Shown: piece by piece, positions 12,451 to 25,569 of the stretch
Position numbering within the stretch: position 1 is the stretch's first letter
Layout of the letters: every line of letters starts with the position of its first letter
Origin: Sinonovacula constricta
Lineage: Eukaryota; Mollusca; Bivalvia; Cardiida; Solecurtidae
Assembly: GCA_007844125.1 (NCBI GenBank)
Contig: CM017561.1
Coordinates: forward strand, 23,454,863 to 23,518,862
Length of the DNA stretch: 64,000 bases
Direction of reading: 5' to 3'
Made by a program: the position numbers and the translations under genes
Notes under the pieces: generated by a model
The model's input: only the letters and a program-made list of their open reading frames with translations
Told to the model about the DNA's origin: nothing
The model's database searches: none

Positions 12451-12750
12451 CCTGGTAGCACAATCGGTAGAGCGTCGGCTCCAGGAGCCTGTGGTGCCTG
12501 GTTTGATCCTGGGCCGTGACATACATAGTCGTTAAAACAGTAACCCCTTGCTACCGTTCAGGCTAATATAATGGTAGTTGCACGAATGGTTGTTCCGGTG
12601 TCAGGATATTGTGACTGGGCGTGGTTTCATGCCAGGTTTTCACAGCATACTATACACAGTGAAGACAGCGCTTTACCTGCTGTAAGCTGACACAGCCTCA
12701 AGATAACTCACATACTGTTAACGGGACGGTTAACCTAATCAAAAAAAGAA
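12451..12750 (+). mobile_element. tRNA-derived SINE, full length
   Basis: The head holds 'tagcacaatcggtagagcg' (box A region) and 'ggtttgatcct' (a B box with one change from GGTTCGATCC). The body and tail match the SINE at 10748-11040 throughout ('cggtgtcaggatattgtgac', 'taacgggacggttaaccta') and end in an A-rich tract near 12745. Confidence 0.75.
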
Positions 12751-13289
12751 AACAAATAATTTCATGGACGACTTTCTTACTTTTAAATTGTTTCAGTGCA
12801 TGTACAAATATGTTCGCTGAAAGGTCTTGCACGACCTTGACGTGTGCTGTATTTGTTTAAGCACATATGGTAGAGTGATCTATTCCTTTGTTTCTCTGCC
12901 ATCGTCGCCTCTAGTATATAGTTCCCCTTTGAAATTAATGCCCCTTACTCGGTATGGAATTGGATTATTCATGCGGTCTTTGGGGAGGGTCCAAGAATCT
13001 GGGGCTGCATATGATCGACCGGTGATCCTCTTTCACTTGGAATATCTTTTTATCAATGACTTAGGTAGAAAGTAGTTCCAGAATGGGAAAGTTGATCGTG
13101 TGTGTTTTTGACAAACAGACGAGTGAATGGTGCTTGTCAATAAGTAAAAGCGTGAACACCTGGAGGCAGGAAAAGAGTCGCAATGATGCACTGAAATATG
13201 CATGGGTACGCGTTATAACGCAAGAATTCACACATAAATGGAGCAATTTTGATCGGGATTTCTGGGACAAGTGTGGAAAATGAGATGGG
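12751..13289. other. No recognisable gene
   Basis: Open frames on both strands overlap (for example 13061-13283) but none has a convincing protein pattern. I treat them as chance. Confidence 0.45.
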
Positions 13290-14400
13290 TTTCAACTGCT
13301 TCCGGCTTGGCACCACTGGTTGGCAAAATTGCAACCCTCATTGTTGTTTTACAATGCACCGATGAAGCACTTTAGTATACTTGTGACCACGTTGTAAGCG
13401 TCTTCTCAATTTTGAAACCGGTTGCTGTAGGTTTAGCCTTGAAACCGATGGTGATTCCAACTGTGCCCCTCTGGGACTAAACCACTGGCCAGGTGGCAGC
13501 CCAATGAAAACATGAAATTTGCCACAATTACACGCTTTCTTATGACAGGCACTGCGTTATTGTACGGCTTTAAACTACGAGTCGGTTTGCGTCGGATTTT
13601 AGTTCTAAAAATTAGAACGTGTACAACCGGTTCCACCCTGTATCCAGGCCTTGATCCAGCAGCCAGGATTTAGCAGCCAGGGACCAGACGAAATGCTCCA
13701 ATGACTGACTTAGCTATGCCGGGGACCACGTTATAAGGCGAGTTTACACGCCGACTTTTGAACCAGTTTAAAACAATCCAGAAGTACCACGCTGAGAAAT
13801 ATGTTCGGTTTCAACCGGTTCTAGCTAGGCACTACCGCTGGGCCAAGTTTCAGCCCTTAAGGGCCAGTATAGTATGCACCAATGGCGCACTGTATTAGGC
13901 GGCGAGCGTATAAGCCCAAGTAAGAACCGGACCTGTAGGTCTGGACTAGAAATTGAGATGGTTCCAATTTTGCACGACCTGTTGGCAAGGGTGCAGCACT
14001 CTGTGTCTAAGAAAGGTGTCCCATTTATGTATCTTGCTATGCCATTTTTCCGAGGGTTTACACCCAATTTGGAACCAGTTTGAACCAGGTTCTGTGGAAC
14101 GTGGCAGGAAACTATGACCGGTTCTAAAAGTCACGTTGCGACTCAGGCAAATACGCACACCTATGAAACGGTTTGAACCGGTTCTGTGGATCCAGGCTTG
14201 GTACTTAGGTATGTTCCCACTGTGTTCTGGGCTTTATCTCCGGAACAGGTTCCATCCCTCTGGGTACAGGATAAATGCCCCAATGACGCACTACGCTTTA
14301 ACCGGCTGCTGGTAAAAGTTCCCCAATGCAGTACGTTGTTGTGCCGGTGTAGACCTAAGTGTATAAGCCTATTTTATAACCTGTTTGAACCGTGAATAAA
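13290..14400. repeat. Diverged tandem repeat, units about 130-200 bp
   Basis: A set of motifs recurs in the same order with heavy divergence: an 'aaccggttctg'-like core, 'caggc/cagg', 'cccaatgacgcact' (also 'caatgactgact', 'caatggcgcact', 'caccgatgaagcact') and 'gaccacgttgtaagcg'. Occurrences fall near 13355, 13700, 13880 and 14280 for the 'caatgaNgcact' part. GC content is higher than in the surrounding DNA. The open frames across it on both strands are by-products. Confidence 0.5.
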
Positions 14401-14402
14401 AT

Positions 14403-14510
14403 TTTAAGCTAGGGAAGGAGGATGGACACATGTGTTGTTTGGAGAAAGAGGCTGAGATAGAAATATGCGGACAAACGTTGAGACATATACAACAATATAA
14501 AGATTTTCAT
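14403..14510 (+). repeat. Dispersed block shared with 60575-60690
   Basis: The stretch 'gtttggagaaagag' followed by 'gagatagaaatatgc' occurs here and again at 60609-60641, with similar sequence on both sides. Here it leads straight into the GATA array. Confidence 0.5.
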
Positions 14511-14512
14511 AT

Positions 14513-15535
<1,023 letters not shown>

Positions 15536-15815
15536 ATCTAGATCGCTTAGCTAGTCGATGTAGATAGATTCGGATAGATGATCCGCTCGATACGATAGTG
15601 ATAGCTAGATCTGATCGATCGTTAGATAGATAGATAGCTCGATCGTAGATCGCTAGGTAGATAGATCTAGCTAGATCGATGATCTAGATAGAGTCGATAG
15701 ATAGATCGTAGATAGTAGATAGCTAGAAGTAGATAGATAAGATAGAGAGAGAGATAAGAGAGAGATAGAGCGATGAGAGAGGAGAGAGAGGATAGAAGAG
15801 AGAAGATGCGTGCCT
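15536..15815 (+). repeat. Scrambled GATA-derived tract
   Basis: The sequence stays built from gat, tag, cta and cga words but loses the 4-base period, then becomes gaga-rich up to about 15805. It looks like a decayed edge of the microsatellite or low-quality long-read consensus at the array end. Confidence 0.6.
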
Positions 15816-15939
15816 TGAGAGCACATAATAAGATAAGAAAATATACTTTATTCCTTAGATATTTGATTAATTGGTGGCTGTTTTATTATTCTGTATTTGC
15901 GTAAAACTTTATTCTACAATTATGCCAGTTAGGGAAGAG

Positions 15940-16110
15940 TTGTGGATTTTAACTCCTCTGACTGCTGACCCACAAACCGCATGAGGTCAAGTCCCGTTTG
16001 GAGCGAAGGATTTAATGTGTTGAGGTCTTTCAGCTCACCTGCGGTGCGCCGCTGGTTCTACCCAGATATTTGTCTGGGGTCTACGTCGAACACAATAGCT
16101 GGGCGTTACT
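15940..16110 (+). repeat. Dispersed repeat, copy 1 (inverted partner at 20195-20320)
   Basis: 'aactcctctgac', then 'cacctgcggtgcgccgctgg' and 'ttctacccagatat' recur on the opposite strand at 20195-20320 ('aacccctctgac', 'aacctgcggtgcgttggtgg', 'ttctacctagacat'). The element type is unknown. Confidence 0.45.
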
Positions 16111-18779
16111 TTAATGATCATAACTTGTCACTGTGATGTATTTAAAAACACAATCATAATCTAAGTTATTGCCTGGGATTGTTGACAGAAGGGACATTAC
16201 CGAGCAGTTTTGCATTTCTTTAAATGTGCTAGTGAATATCAACTATTACCATTGTCGGCGTTAACATTCCGAACTCGTCGGTACTATTCGCCTTTTTCCG
16301 TGTAGTGTTCAATTCAATGTAGAAACTACCTAAATTCCCAATAGTAATTAAACGGACCTACATGGAAAAAACATTCGTCAAGACATTGACGGCCAAAATG
16401 AAAATAAGGAATTTTGGGTTGCCTAAGACAGTGACCCTTCATTTTATTGGCACCGCTCTTGAGGGCGGTGCCGGTAATGGAATGCAACTTTTTATAGGGA
16501 CGATAGTGTAGCAGTCAAAACACGATGTTACAGTTGTTCAAAGAAAAGAACCGAGTGTTCCGTTTTTAGCTGTGCAGCTTGCAACAATTACGTGTAGCAT
16601 GCAATTATAAAAGTAAATGCATGAATAGGAAGTTGCAGTCGTTTAGCGAGGTCTTGTTTAAGAAAAGGAAACCGAGTATGCCGATGTTGGCAATACAGCT
16701 GCAAGTACAGATGTAGCAGACGACAAAATTGCGGATGGTAAGTTCTCATCAGAGTTAAGGTTCGTTACTCTATAATATCTATGTAATGAATCGACAGTAA
16801 ACAAATGCTTGCTCCGTATGATATCCATCTTCTTGTTTACAGCGTGTGTTCATTAAAGCACCTTGGTTGTCTTACATCCGTGTTGTTTCTTGTAATTGCT
16901 GTTTTTTTTACGTTGTTATCGACAAATTGACAGTGTAGTTGGTTCTGCATAGTATTCGTACTTCCAAATCACTTCAGTGTCATGACGATTTATTCAAAAT
17001 AAATATGATGTAACAATACTATATCAATTTCCAAATTTCCTTGAACAAGTGAGTGACCCTGAATTTCGCTACGTAGCAAACGTCTCATTTCCGACATTAC
17101 GACCTTTAGTTCCAACAAAACGTCGCCATTATTTCACATATATCCACTTTGCTCAAAATATCGTATATAAAAAGCAAATAATGTATACAAATATAGTTCA
17201 GATAGCCTAATGAACAATTAGTTTAAAATGTCAATTAAATAAATGTCTGAAGTCTGTTTCTTAGTGAAGGGAGCCAGTTTATTAGTTTATTATTGCGTAA
17301 TGGGATTGACTTTTACTTTGTATGTTAAGCTGCATAAAACGCAAAGGGTATTTATTTTCAAAAAGGCTGCTAAACTGTATCCACACAACAAACAACATTA
17401 AATCATTTATCATTGAATCTTTGAATTATTAAAAAATAATTATTTTGTCATTTATTTCGAAACTAGAACACAGATGTACTAAACAAGTATTGGCGCCGTA
17501 AAATTGTGGAATTCACATGGAAAAGTAAAGACAACATCAGTTTATTAAGAGAAATCAATAAAATGTATTATCAAGCATGCAATGACGACAGAATGTGGAT
17601 GAGAGGCATATGTCAATCCCGATACTGGCCCGCTTTACGGATTTGCTGATTTTTTTCAGTCAGCCAATTGCACATGCAAGAACTATAAAATAGCCATGCT
17701 AAACGCTAAGGCAGTTTCTTTACACGAAATGTAAGTTTCTGTCCGAAAACGGTGTAAATTAACTTGCTGCGGTCTAAGCAGCTTGCAGCATACTTGCGTT
17801 CAGGTCGGTAAATAAGACTAAATTGGCCGAGTATTGAGGGGTATTAAATGAGAAAAGACATAACTTGACCAACATCAGCAAAAAAACTGTCATATTTTTC
17901 ACTGACATGCTCGCTCTACTACTAATATTTAAAGTAGCCAAGGATTAGTACTGCAATTACACGCACAACATTCTCTTCTAAATTTATTAAACCTTCTGCT
18001 GTACAACTTGAAGTGATGCTAAACACGATTCATTGCTTTTGGAAATAACATTACATCATGCTTTTAGTGGGTGAAGAAGAATTGTTTAAGGATTGTTTAA
18101 GCAAAAATATGCCTTTGGTGAAAGGCAAAGATAGAACTTGCTAAAGGGGGTTTGTCAGATGTTCTCAAATCTTTTGATCTTCCTGTCAAGTAATGACCTC
18201 TTTACAAGTACTTTGAAATGACAATCAAGCATTCCAATTTGCCATGAATAAGTGAAGTGCGGAAATTTGTAAAACTATCAGAAGTTTGAGCTTACATCTG
18301 TCTTTCAGATATATGTTGTACCAGCAGATCAATAGCCTGATGAAATTGTCTTGATTATTGAGGTGCAAGTCTCGTGAGAGAAAAACACCAAATTCAAGTG
18401 GTAACAAATTAAAAAAGAGTATTCAGAATAATAAGAGTTTCCAACTGGAGTAGAGGAAGAAATAAAAAAATAACAAAAAAGAAATCATTACTTCCAATTG
18501 ACGCAGCGTCACCGTGACAATATCGGCTTGTTTCATTTGGAAATAAATTTATCTAAAATGAAAGCATCTATGACATTGCCACGATTATATCTAGCACCCT
18601 TAAACTGATAAAACATGGACTGTTTTAGCAAGGAAGACAGCCACTTACTTTGGCAAAATATTGGAGCAACAAGAATAGCTATGTTCCGTAATACCAAACG
18701 CGCTGTCTTGCAGCCCAATGTCTGCCAAGACAAGATCCCTCCTGATTGGTGATAGCAATGTTTAAATTGAGTTTTTATA
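16111..18779. other. No confirmed gene; unrecognised minus-strand ORFs
   Basis: Most of this stretch shows nothing. On the minus strand 18790-18533 and 18407-18225 are open with fairly protein-like text (for example LVLRNIAILVAPIFCQSKW), and a third open frame runs 19046-18762. I could not place them in a family or find supporting splice structure, so no CDS is called. Confidence 0.35.
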
Positions 18780-19045
18780 AAGTCGTTCAAGCATAGTAAC
18801 TCTGTAACTTAATGTGCTATTCCAGAGACTGACAATCTTCAATAAGAAGATATTACAAAGTCCTATGAGCATTGTAGCATATACCAAAATTTGAAAAGGC
18901 ACAGGACAAAAGCATTCGAATTCATGCCAAATGTAAGAGAAAGAACAAATCTGTGATGAGTTATTCAACAAAAAGAGTAGACCCAGCAGTAAACGCCTTG
19001 GAACGGTCAATATCTTTGTTCCAAACACTAGTTTGTCATAATGCA
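18780..19045 (-). mobile_element. Retroelement 3' relic related to the array spacers
   Basis: Read on the minus strand it matches array spacer 24760-24930: a decayed 'gaccgttccaa..gcgtttactg' block, 'atgactcatcacagatttg' ('ataactcatcacagatttg' here) and 'ctcataggactttgtaatat'. It is another copy of the element tail that lies in each spacer. Confidence 0.55.
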
Positions 19046-20194
19046 TTTCTTGACGACGGTGTCATGAATGTGTAAAGGCGATATAATCCTGTCGGTAAAG
19101 AACTGGAGGTTAGACTTGTCTAGTCATGTGTTGAATGGTTGACGTTATAAGTTGAATCTGTTTCATTTTAATGAAGCAAATGGAAATGGCTTTCTTCAGT
19201 TTACAAACACTGTAAAATAGTTACCAACCGGTTTATGATTTTACTGGTCAAACTTTGAACCGCCTGCTTCAAGCTTTTTTTCTAAACCTAGTGATAATAA
19301 AATATAAAATATTACTATTTGGTTAGTTTAGAGGCATACACTATTTAAAGCTACTTTGAAACTGAGGTTTCTTTTAAGAAAAACTGTCCTGTTATACAGA
19401 ATACACATGCTAAATGCTTAACAAGCTTTATAGTGTTGCCTGTATCAGTTGGCGGTCCTGTGGGAATTATGCGTGGTCATCGTCGTTTTAAGTTTTGGCC
19501 AAGTGCAATTTGCAAACTGAGCGGATATGATTTTGTAGTTAACAACAGACAACATTGCAACAAGCATATGGGTTTAGTAGTGAACTTTACAATTGCAAAC
19601 AAGATAACATAGTCCCTTTTATGAGCGATCTCTTAATTAATTAAATCGGAAACCAGTAACTTTCCGAATGGATGGGTGAAGATATTTATTGCCTGTATAC
19701 ACATATCAGGACAAGACCTGACCAGGATAATAGGCGCGTTTCACTTTAATTTATTATGTATTATATTTTCTAAAACGTTGTAAATGCTTGTTTTAAAAGT
19801 TTGGCAAAGAAAAACATAACATAATTGACGATGGAAAGGTAGGTTTCCGAAGGGGAACTTCGACTGATGGTCATTTATGCACTTTACACGCAGTTGTTGA
19901 AAATATTTATCTAAGCAAAAGTGATGTACTAATGTCTATATGTGGAACACCGAAAGACAAATGTTAAAATTTCATATAAAGAAGTTTAAAACTTAAAACA
20001 GATTAGATGAAATTAACATTGGGTTTGTTGTTGTTTTTTGGCGTTATATTCTTTAAAAAAATTCTGCTCATATTATAATGTGGTATAAAGAATTAAGAAA
20101 TGTTTATATTAAACAAACATTTTAAAAGATTTGAAACGGATTGATTATGTTTTAATGTATTGTTTTGTTTTTGAGATACATCGAAGCGACATAG
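19046..20194. other. No recognisable gene
   Basis: AT-rich sequence; I see no coding pattern, repeat array or tRNA-like head. Confidence 0.5.
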
Positions 20195-20320
20195 TATTAT
20201 TATTATTATAACAATATCCAGATGTCTAGGTAGAACCACCAACGCACCGCAGGTTGAAGCTAAGCTGTCAGAGGGGTTACAAATCGGTGATTCTAACACC
20301 ATGCTCGGGCGCTCAGGGTT
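20195..20320 (-). repeat. Dispersed repeat, copy 2 (inverted relative to 15940-16110)
   Basis: Reverse-complement match to the block at 15940-16110, in the order 'aacccctctgac', 'aacctgcggtgcg', 'tggttctacc'. It is preceded by a short (tat)n run at 20195-20207. Confidence 0.45.
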
Positions 20321-20429
20321 AATGCATTCGAATAAAGGAAAAATTACATCAACATTCTATGATAATCTTGCAATGTTCTAAGACATATACATACCCATGT
20401 AGCGTTATCGGTATTACTCGGATGCTTAA

Positions 20430-21640
20430 GGATACACAACTTTGCACGAGTTTGTACTAAAGTAGAAGATTTCAATGCTAGAAACCTGTTTATTTCTTCT
20501 AAACTGTTACAGCAAGGCTTTCGTTTTCATAAATTAAGAAAGGCGTTCTCAAAATTCTTTCACCGCAATGATTTTATTGCTTCTAAGTATAATAGCAGTA
20601 TGAAAACACTTATGCAGAAAGGCATAAGCCATCCTGCATTTTATGGAAATGTTTTATACAAGTTAAAGAAGATCAAGGGTCTCAATAACTTTTCTGACCA
20701 CTTTACAAAACTTATCAGAAAATGTATTGCAGACGGTTACAACCCGGGAATACTTCAATGTACTGCATTGCTTGCAATTGACCCTTTTACAGTCAAGAAC
20801 TTGTATTGCTTTTAAATTACACGATGACCGGACAGGTCGTTGAGACTATATGAAAACAGTGACTTAAAGCCATAATTGGACAGTCACTGTTGGATTTCTT
20901 GTCTCTTCATCTCTCCAGTCGTGCCCTATATAGGTGGGACAACTTGAGCAGTCTACATACCCTTTACGTGAGATTGCACAGTAGGTATAACATCGGGATT
21001 TTTTTTAATCTTTATCATATATAATATGTCAACTGCGGATAAATCCTCGGCGTTTATAATATGATTTTTAAACGATTAACTCTAAACAATACTACGTTTT
21101 ATTTTGTTGATTTTCTAAAATTCTATTGTTTCTTCCATATTGTTTACATTTCACTTTTGACACTTTTGGCATATGACGTCATGGCATTTATGACGTCGTT
21201 ATATGGTTCTTATAATATATCAGCGCTTGTACTGCTTTATTTTATTTTAAACTACTCTCTCATTTGGAATTTTTTGGTTGCCGAGGCTTTTATCTACTGT
21301 AAATACTGTACATATGTTCATTATATCTGTTTTAACTCCCGATGCAGGTGCTTATTGTTAGTTGTGTCACTTTGACGGGATACTTTTATTTACACTGTTT
21401 GTTTGATAGAAAAACCGTCAGGAAGTGCGAGGTTGGAGCGCTCCACAAACCAGGTTTAAGCACCCCAGTTGGCCATTTTGCCGACTGACCGTTCCAAGGC
21501 GGTAACTGATGGTTTTTCTTTTTGTGTGTTATGTCTCGTCTCTGTGTTTTTTGTCACATTTACATTTACCTTGTCTGCCTTGGTCTGCAGGTAGATAAAA
21601 TTTAAATATCTGTGAAAATTTTGATAGGACCTTTTCTTAT
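20430..21640 (+). mobile_element. Reverse-transcriptase retroelement tail, second copy
   Basis: 20440-20814 encodes the C-terminal part of the same RT as at 4656: FARVCTKVEDFNARN, LLQQGFRFHKLRKAFSKFF, then IRKCIADGYNPGI, with an open frame of some 120 codons. The RT palm is absent, so truncation is deeper than in the first copy. The non-coding 3' region from 20880 matches 5340-6000 and 63180-63800, including 'gaccgttccaaggcggtaac' (21487-21506). Confidence 0.65.
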
Positions 21641-22080
21641 TTACCTTACAACTTAGGCGACATTGATATTTTATTCATAATTCAAATCACAACTTATCAT
21701 TTGTCATTATTTCAATTGGATTCAATATATGAACACATATTAGTGATGTTACAATTATGAACATTTTAAAATGATGTTAATTTCTTGGCAGTATGTAAGC
21801 ATAAATGTGCCTCTTAAATATATGCAGTTACTTGCACTCTTTCATTGCTAAAGTCGTAAGTGCCATATAGAGACAGGGAAAAGAAGAATGTTTTAAATTA
21901 AAACAGTACCAATATTTTAATGGAATACACAATGTTTATATATTAGAATAGAAACATCGTGCAATTTTTTACTGATTTAACAAATATCTTAATAAACTTA
22001 TTATGTTTGAGACATTTTCAACAAATTAGTAATAACTATAAATGAAAAACACCCTCAGATAACTCTTTTTTTTACTTGTG
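21641..22080. other. No recognisable gene
   Basis: AT-rich DNA leading into the GT tract; nothing identifiable. Confidence 0.5.
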
Positions 22081-22276
<196 letters not shown>

Positions 22277-22499
22277 TTCGAGTGTGTATGTGTTGGTGTT
22301 TTGCAAAATATCAACTATACATTCATTTTTAAATACCGATTGTATCTTTAATTATTTAATACCGGCAAGTGACAAAGGTTATTTTGAATGAAGTATTAAA
22401 TTTCATGAAATAACAGAGAGTATAATTACTTTTTTACAAACACAAAAGTATCTAAGGTCAATTTATTTTTTCAAGACTTCTAGATTTCTAACAGACTTA

Positions 22500-22934
22500 C
22501 TGGTAACTACGAACAGATATTATTCCTATGTATCCATAAAATAGCTCTCTGAAATAAAAATAAAGCTTTGAGGGATTATATGAGGTCGTTTTTTTTCATT
22601 AACGTTGACTTTGCATTTTATAATTCATATTTCCCTTCATGGTTTCAAACATATGTGTCTTAGTTTTATTGATTTTTTCATAGAAAAAAAAACTATTATA
22701 ACATATATCAGAAAGGTTATAATAACAGCTCTGTTACCGCAAGTATGTGTGCTTGGAATTTTTGGAGTTTACATATGATGACTGATTAAGGAGGACAATG
22801 CCAATGTGAGCGTGCCGATCTTATTTTCACTTGGCATGTTCAAAGTCAAGGCATACGGTATTGTAACAGTCGCATCTGACATCATCAGAGTTTCCGATTT
22901 TGTCGAAGCAGTCACTTGAATCGTAACAGAGTCC
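22500..22934 (-). pseudogene. Truncated last exon of the family, unit 1
   Basis: Minus-strand 22934-22820 aligns with exon 6 of genes A to F: a CYDSSDCFDKIG start is readable, then lost cysteines (GNSDD in place of GPCDD, and RCDC in place of RCGC). The 3' UTR block 'aaaatagctctctgaaat' follows at 22538. There is no 3' splice site: the exon is joined directly to a SINE. The reading frame shifts stop position (ends FEHAK). It is a dead fragment of a once complete gene. Confidence 0.75.
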
Positions 22935-23166
22935 ACTTGAAGCAGATATAGTCCTGCCTTCACCGTGAACACCGGGCATGATACCAAACCAAGTCACATT
23001 ATTCCGAGCTTTTCAGTCTTGGAACTACACTTATATTTGTCTGAGCATTAGACAAGAAGATATAACGCTACCGTTTGTAACGACTTTGATATGTTGCGGC
23101 CTGGGATCGAACCCGGAGCCTCCCTTACCTGGAGCCGATGCTCTACCGATTGCGCTAACAGGTCAG
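22935..23166 (-). mobile_element. SINE, 3' truncated, fused to exon fragment (unit 1)
   Basis: Head on the minus strand: 'tagcgcaatcggtagagca' (box A) and 'ggttcgatccc' (box B). The body follows the family order to 'gtgttcacgg' and 'ctatatctgcttcaagt', then jumps into exon 6 of the gene family. The last third of the SINE is missing. Confidence 0.75.
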
Positions 23167-25210
23167 TGGTAAATTAGCACTAAGTCAATGTTATTAAATT
23201 TCGGGGGAAATTAGTCCACATAGCGATCAATAATAAATAATTGTCTTGTTTTTTGTTAAATTTATCATGTTTTACATGTAAAAGCAGTTCAACATTTCTT
23301 GAACTACACACATTTTGTCAAAGACTATCATCTTAAGATCTTTATACCTTCATGCACTTTATTATTGTAACTTTCGTTGGTATGTTAACCTCACACAAGA
23401 TAACGATTCGGACAATTCTGACGTTATATCATAAAGTGCGTGAGACTATTGCGTCATAGTTTATGATGTTTACACATCAACGCATTTAAAAAGTTTGCTA
23501 TTAAACTAACTCGCAGTGTTTTTCTGATGTTTACTATGTTATGGCACTAACATTTGTTTTTTTTTTATTTAAATTGCATTCAATTAATTTTAAAATAGAA
23601 CAATATATAGCGTTGATATCTGCCGCGCACATTTGAATAATAGAAGATATGTAAGATTCTAGATTTACACAAAAAAGATAGACGGATCATGTGTTGACGT
23701 ATTTGCCACAACTTATATCAACAAAGATCACATTTATAGCTTGTCATGATTTTAAACCAAACACACCTCTGTTTGAGAAAAAAAGATCTTGATACATGTC
23801 GCATGACCACAGTTTTGATCTTATCACACAAAGTGAATTTTCTTAAGAAACAGAATATGAAATTACGAACATTGACAGACTTAAATAAAATCATTTTTAT
23901 AGACAAAGTTGATTTTAAACACATGTATAGGCGCCAGTTCATACATCAGTGTGTTTATGGATAATTAAAAGAAGAAACCCGGAGTTTAAAAAGTATCATC
24001 ATCCGCTAACGAAATGTAAATGTTAATGTAATGAATCAAATATTTACAAATTTCAAATGACATCCACAATCATGGAATTTATAACAATATCAAGCGGACA
24101 TTATTTTTTCAATGACGTCACTACTTACACGTCATAACTTATCAAAGAAAACATCAGCGCTAATACCTTTTTATCTTCACCTTTTGTATAAAGTATTTGA
24201 TCATCATGAAGATCACAATCATTGAAAGTTTTTGCACACTTTTAATGGACTTTGAGTGTTGCTATGTCGCACTAAGTATTGTATGGCAATTGTTTTGTAA
24301 GTAACAGTATTTTTTTCGACATAGGCAAATATTGGGATAGGGCATTTGTTAAGTGCCAAAATGCAACATATATGTAATATATGTCATTCAACTCATCCTA
24401 TAAGGATTTGTGCGTATATTTCCTTTTATAGACATTGGACTTTGGTTTCTCATTTCCATCTTAGCATTAACAGGATGCAATAGCCATTTATTCGTCTCTG
24501 GTCATTTTGTCTTGATTCCAAAAGCAAGTTTCATTCACAATCAACAGTTTTTGCGTAGGTCTTTCAAAAATATATCCTCTCTTCTAAATACTATGCGGAC
24601 ATTATTTTTTAATGTTTTCACTACTTTCACGTCATAACCTTATCAAAGAAAACGTCAGCGCTTAGACATTTTTTATTAAAATTGATCGGGTTTCTTTTCA
24701 TTGCTTGCATTTGAGAATAAACCCATCAGGAAGTGCGAGGTCAAACCGCTACAATCATATTGCCGACTGACCGTTCCAATGCGGTAACTGTCGGGTTTAC
24801 TCCTTTTGTTAAATGACTCATCACAGATTTGTTTTTACTTTTACATTTGGCTTGCATGTGAATACTTGTGTCCTGTGCCTTTTTAAATGTTGTTTTATGG
24901 TGCAATGCTCATAGGACTTTGTCATATATTCTTTTTCAGATTTATTTATTTTTGTGAGCGCCTGTGTGAATGTGTGAATGCATGTATGATTGTGTGTTGG
25001 TGTGTGTAGGTGAGTGTATGCGCGAGTGTGTGTTCAAGTGTGTATTTGTTGGCGTTTTACAAGAAGATCGCGTGTATATTAATACTTAAATATGCTTCAT
25101 ATCTTTTATTTATTAAAGATCAGTAATAAAGTATAAAGTTTGAATAATGTATTATATTTCATTTAATCAAAGGACTTTTACTTAAATTCAAACACAACAG
25201 TAACTCATTA
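23167..25210. other. Unit 1 spacer with retroelement remnants
   Basis: No intact gene. It holds a retroelement 3' tail near 24715-24930 ('aggaagtgcgaggt', 'gaccgttccaatgcggtaac'), which resembles the tails at 5820-5930 and 21410-21510. It also holds a GT-rich stretch at 24955-25050, and two direct copies of a roughly 75-bp block ('cgtcataa..ttatcaaagaaaa') at about 24090-24170 and 24595-24670. A short frame reading DIGLWFLISILALTGCNSH (24427-24483) recurs in other units without any open extension. Confidence 0.6.
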
Positions 25211-25569
25211 TCTTTTATTATTTATTGACTTCTAACAGACTAACGACCATATACGAACGGATGTATAAAATAGCTCTCTGAAATAAAGTACATATTTTAA
25301 AATTTTATGAGGTTGTTTAAATTTGGTTAAAGTTTACTTTAAGTTGGATTTCATAACTCATATGTTTCGTTAGTGGTTTTAAAGATATGTTTCCTGGTTA
25401 TATTAATATTTTCTAGACATAAAACACACTATATGAACATATATGAGAAAGGTAAAAAAACAGCTCTGTTTCAACGATATGTGCTTATAATTTTGGAGTC
25501 TACTCCAAAGAAGTAGTGACTAAGGATAACAGTTCCACTTTGAGTCTTTCAGTCTTATTTTTCGTTGGC

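Noticed and set aside
13825..14158. Overlapping frames on both strands in the degenerate tandem repeat
   Set aside because: They follow the repeat units on both strands and have no independent coding signal.
23092..23164. tRNA gene in the array
   Set aside because: Boxes A and B are good, but the sequence continues into a SINE body and recurs with it elsewhere, so it is a SINE head.
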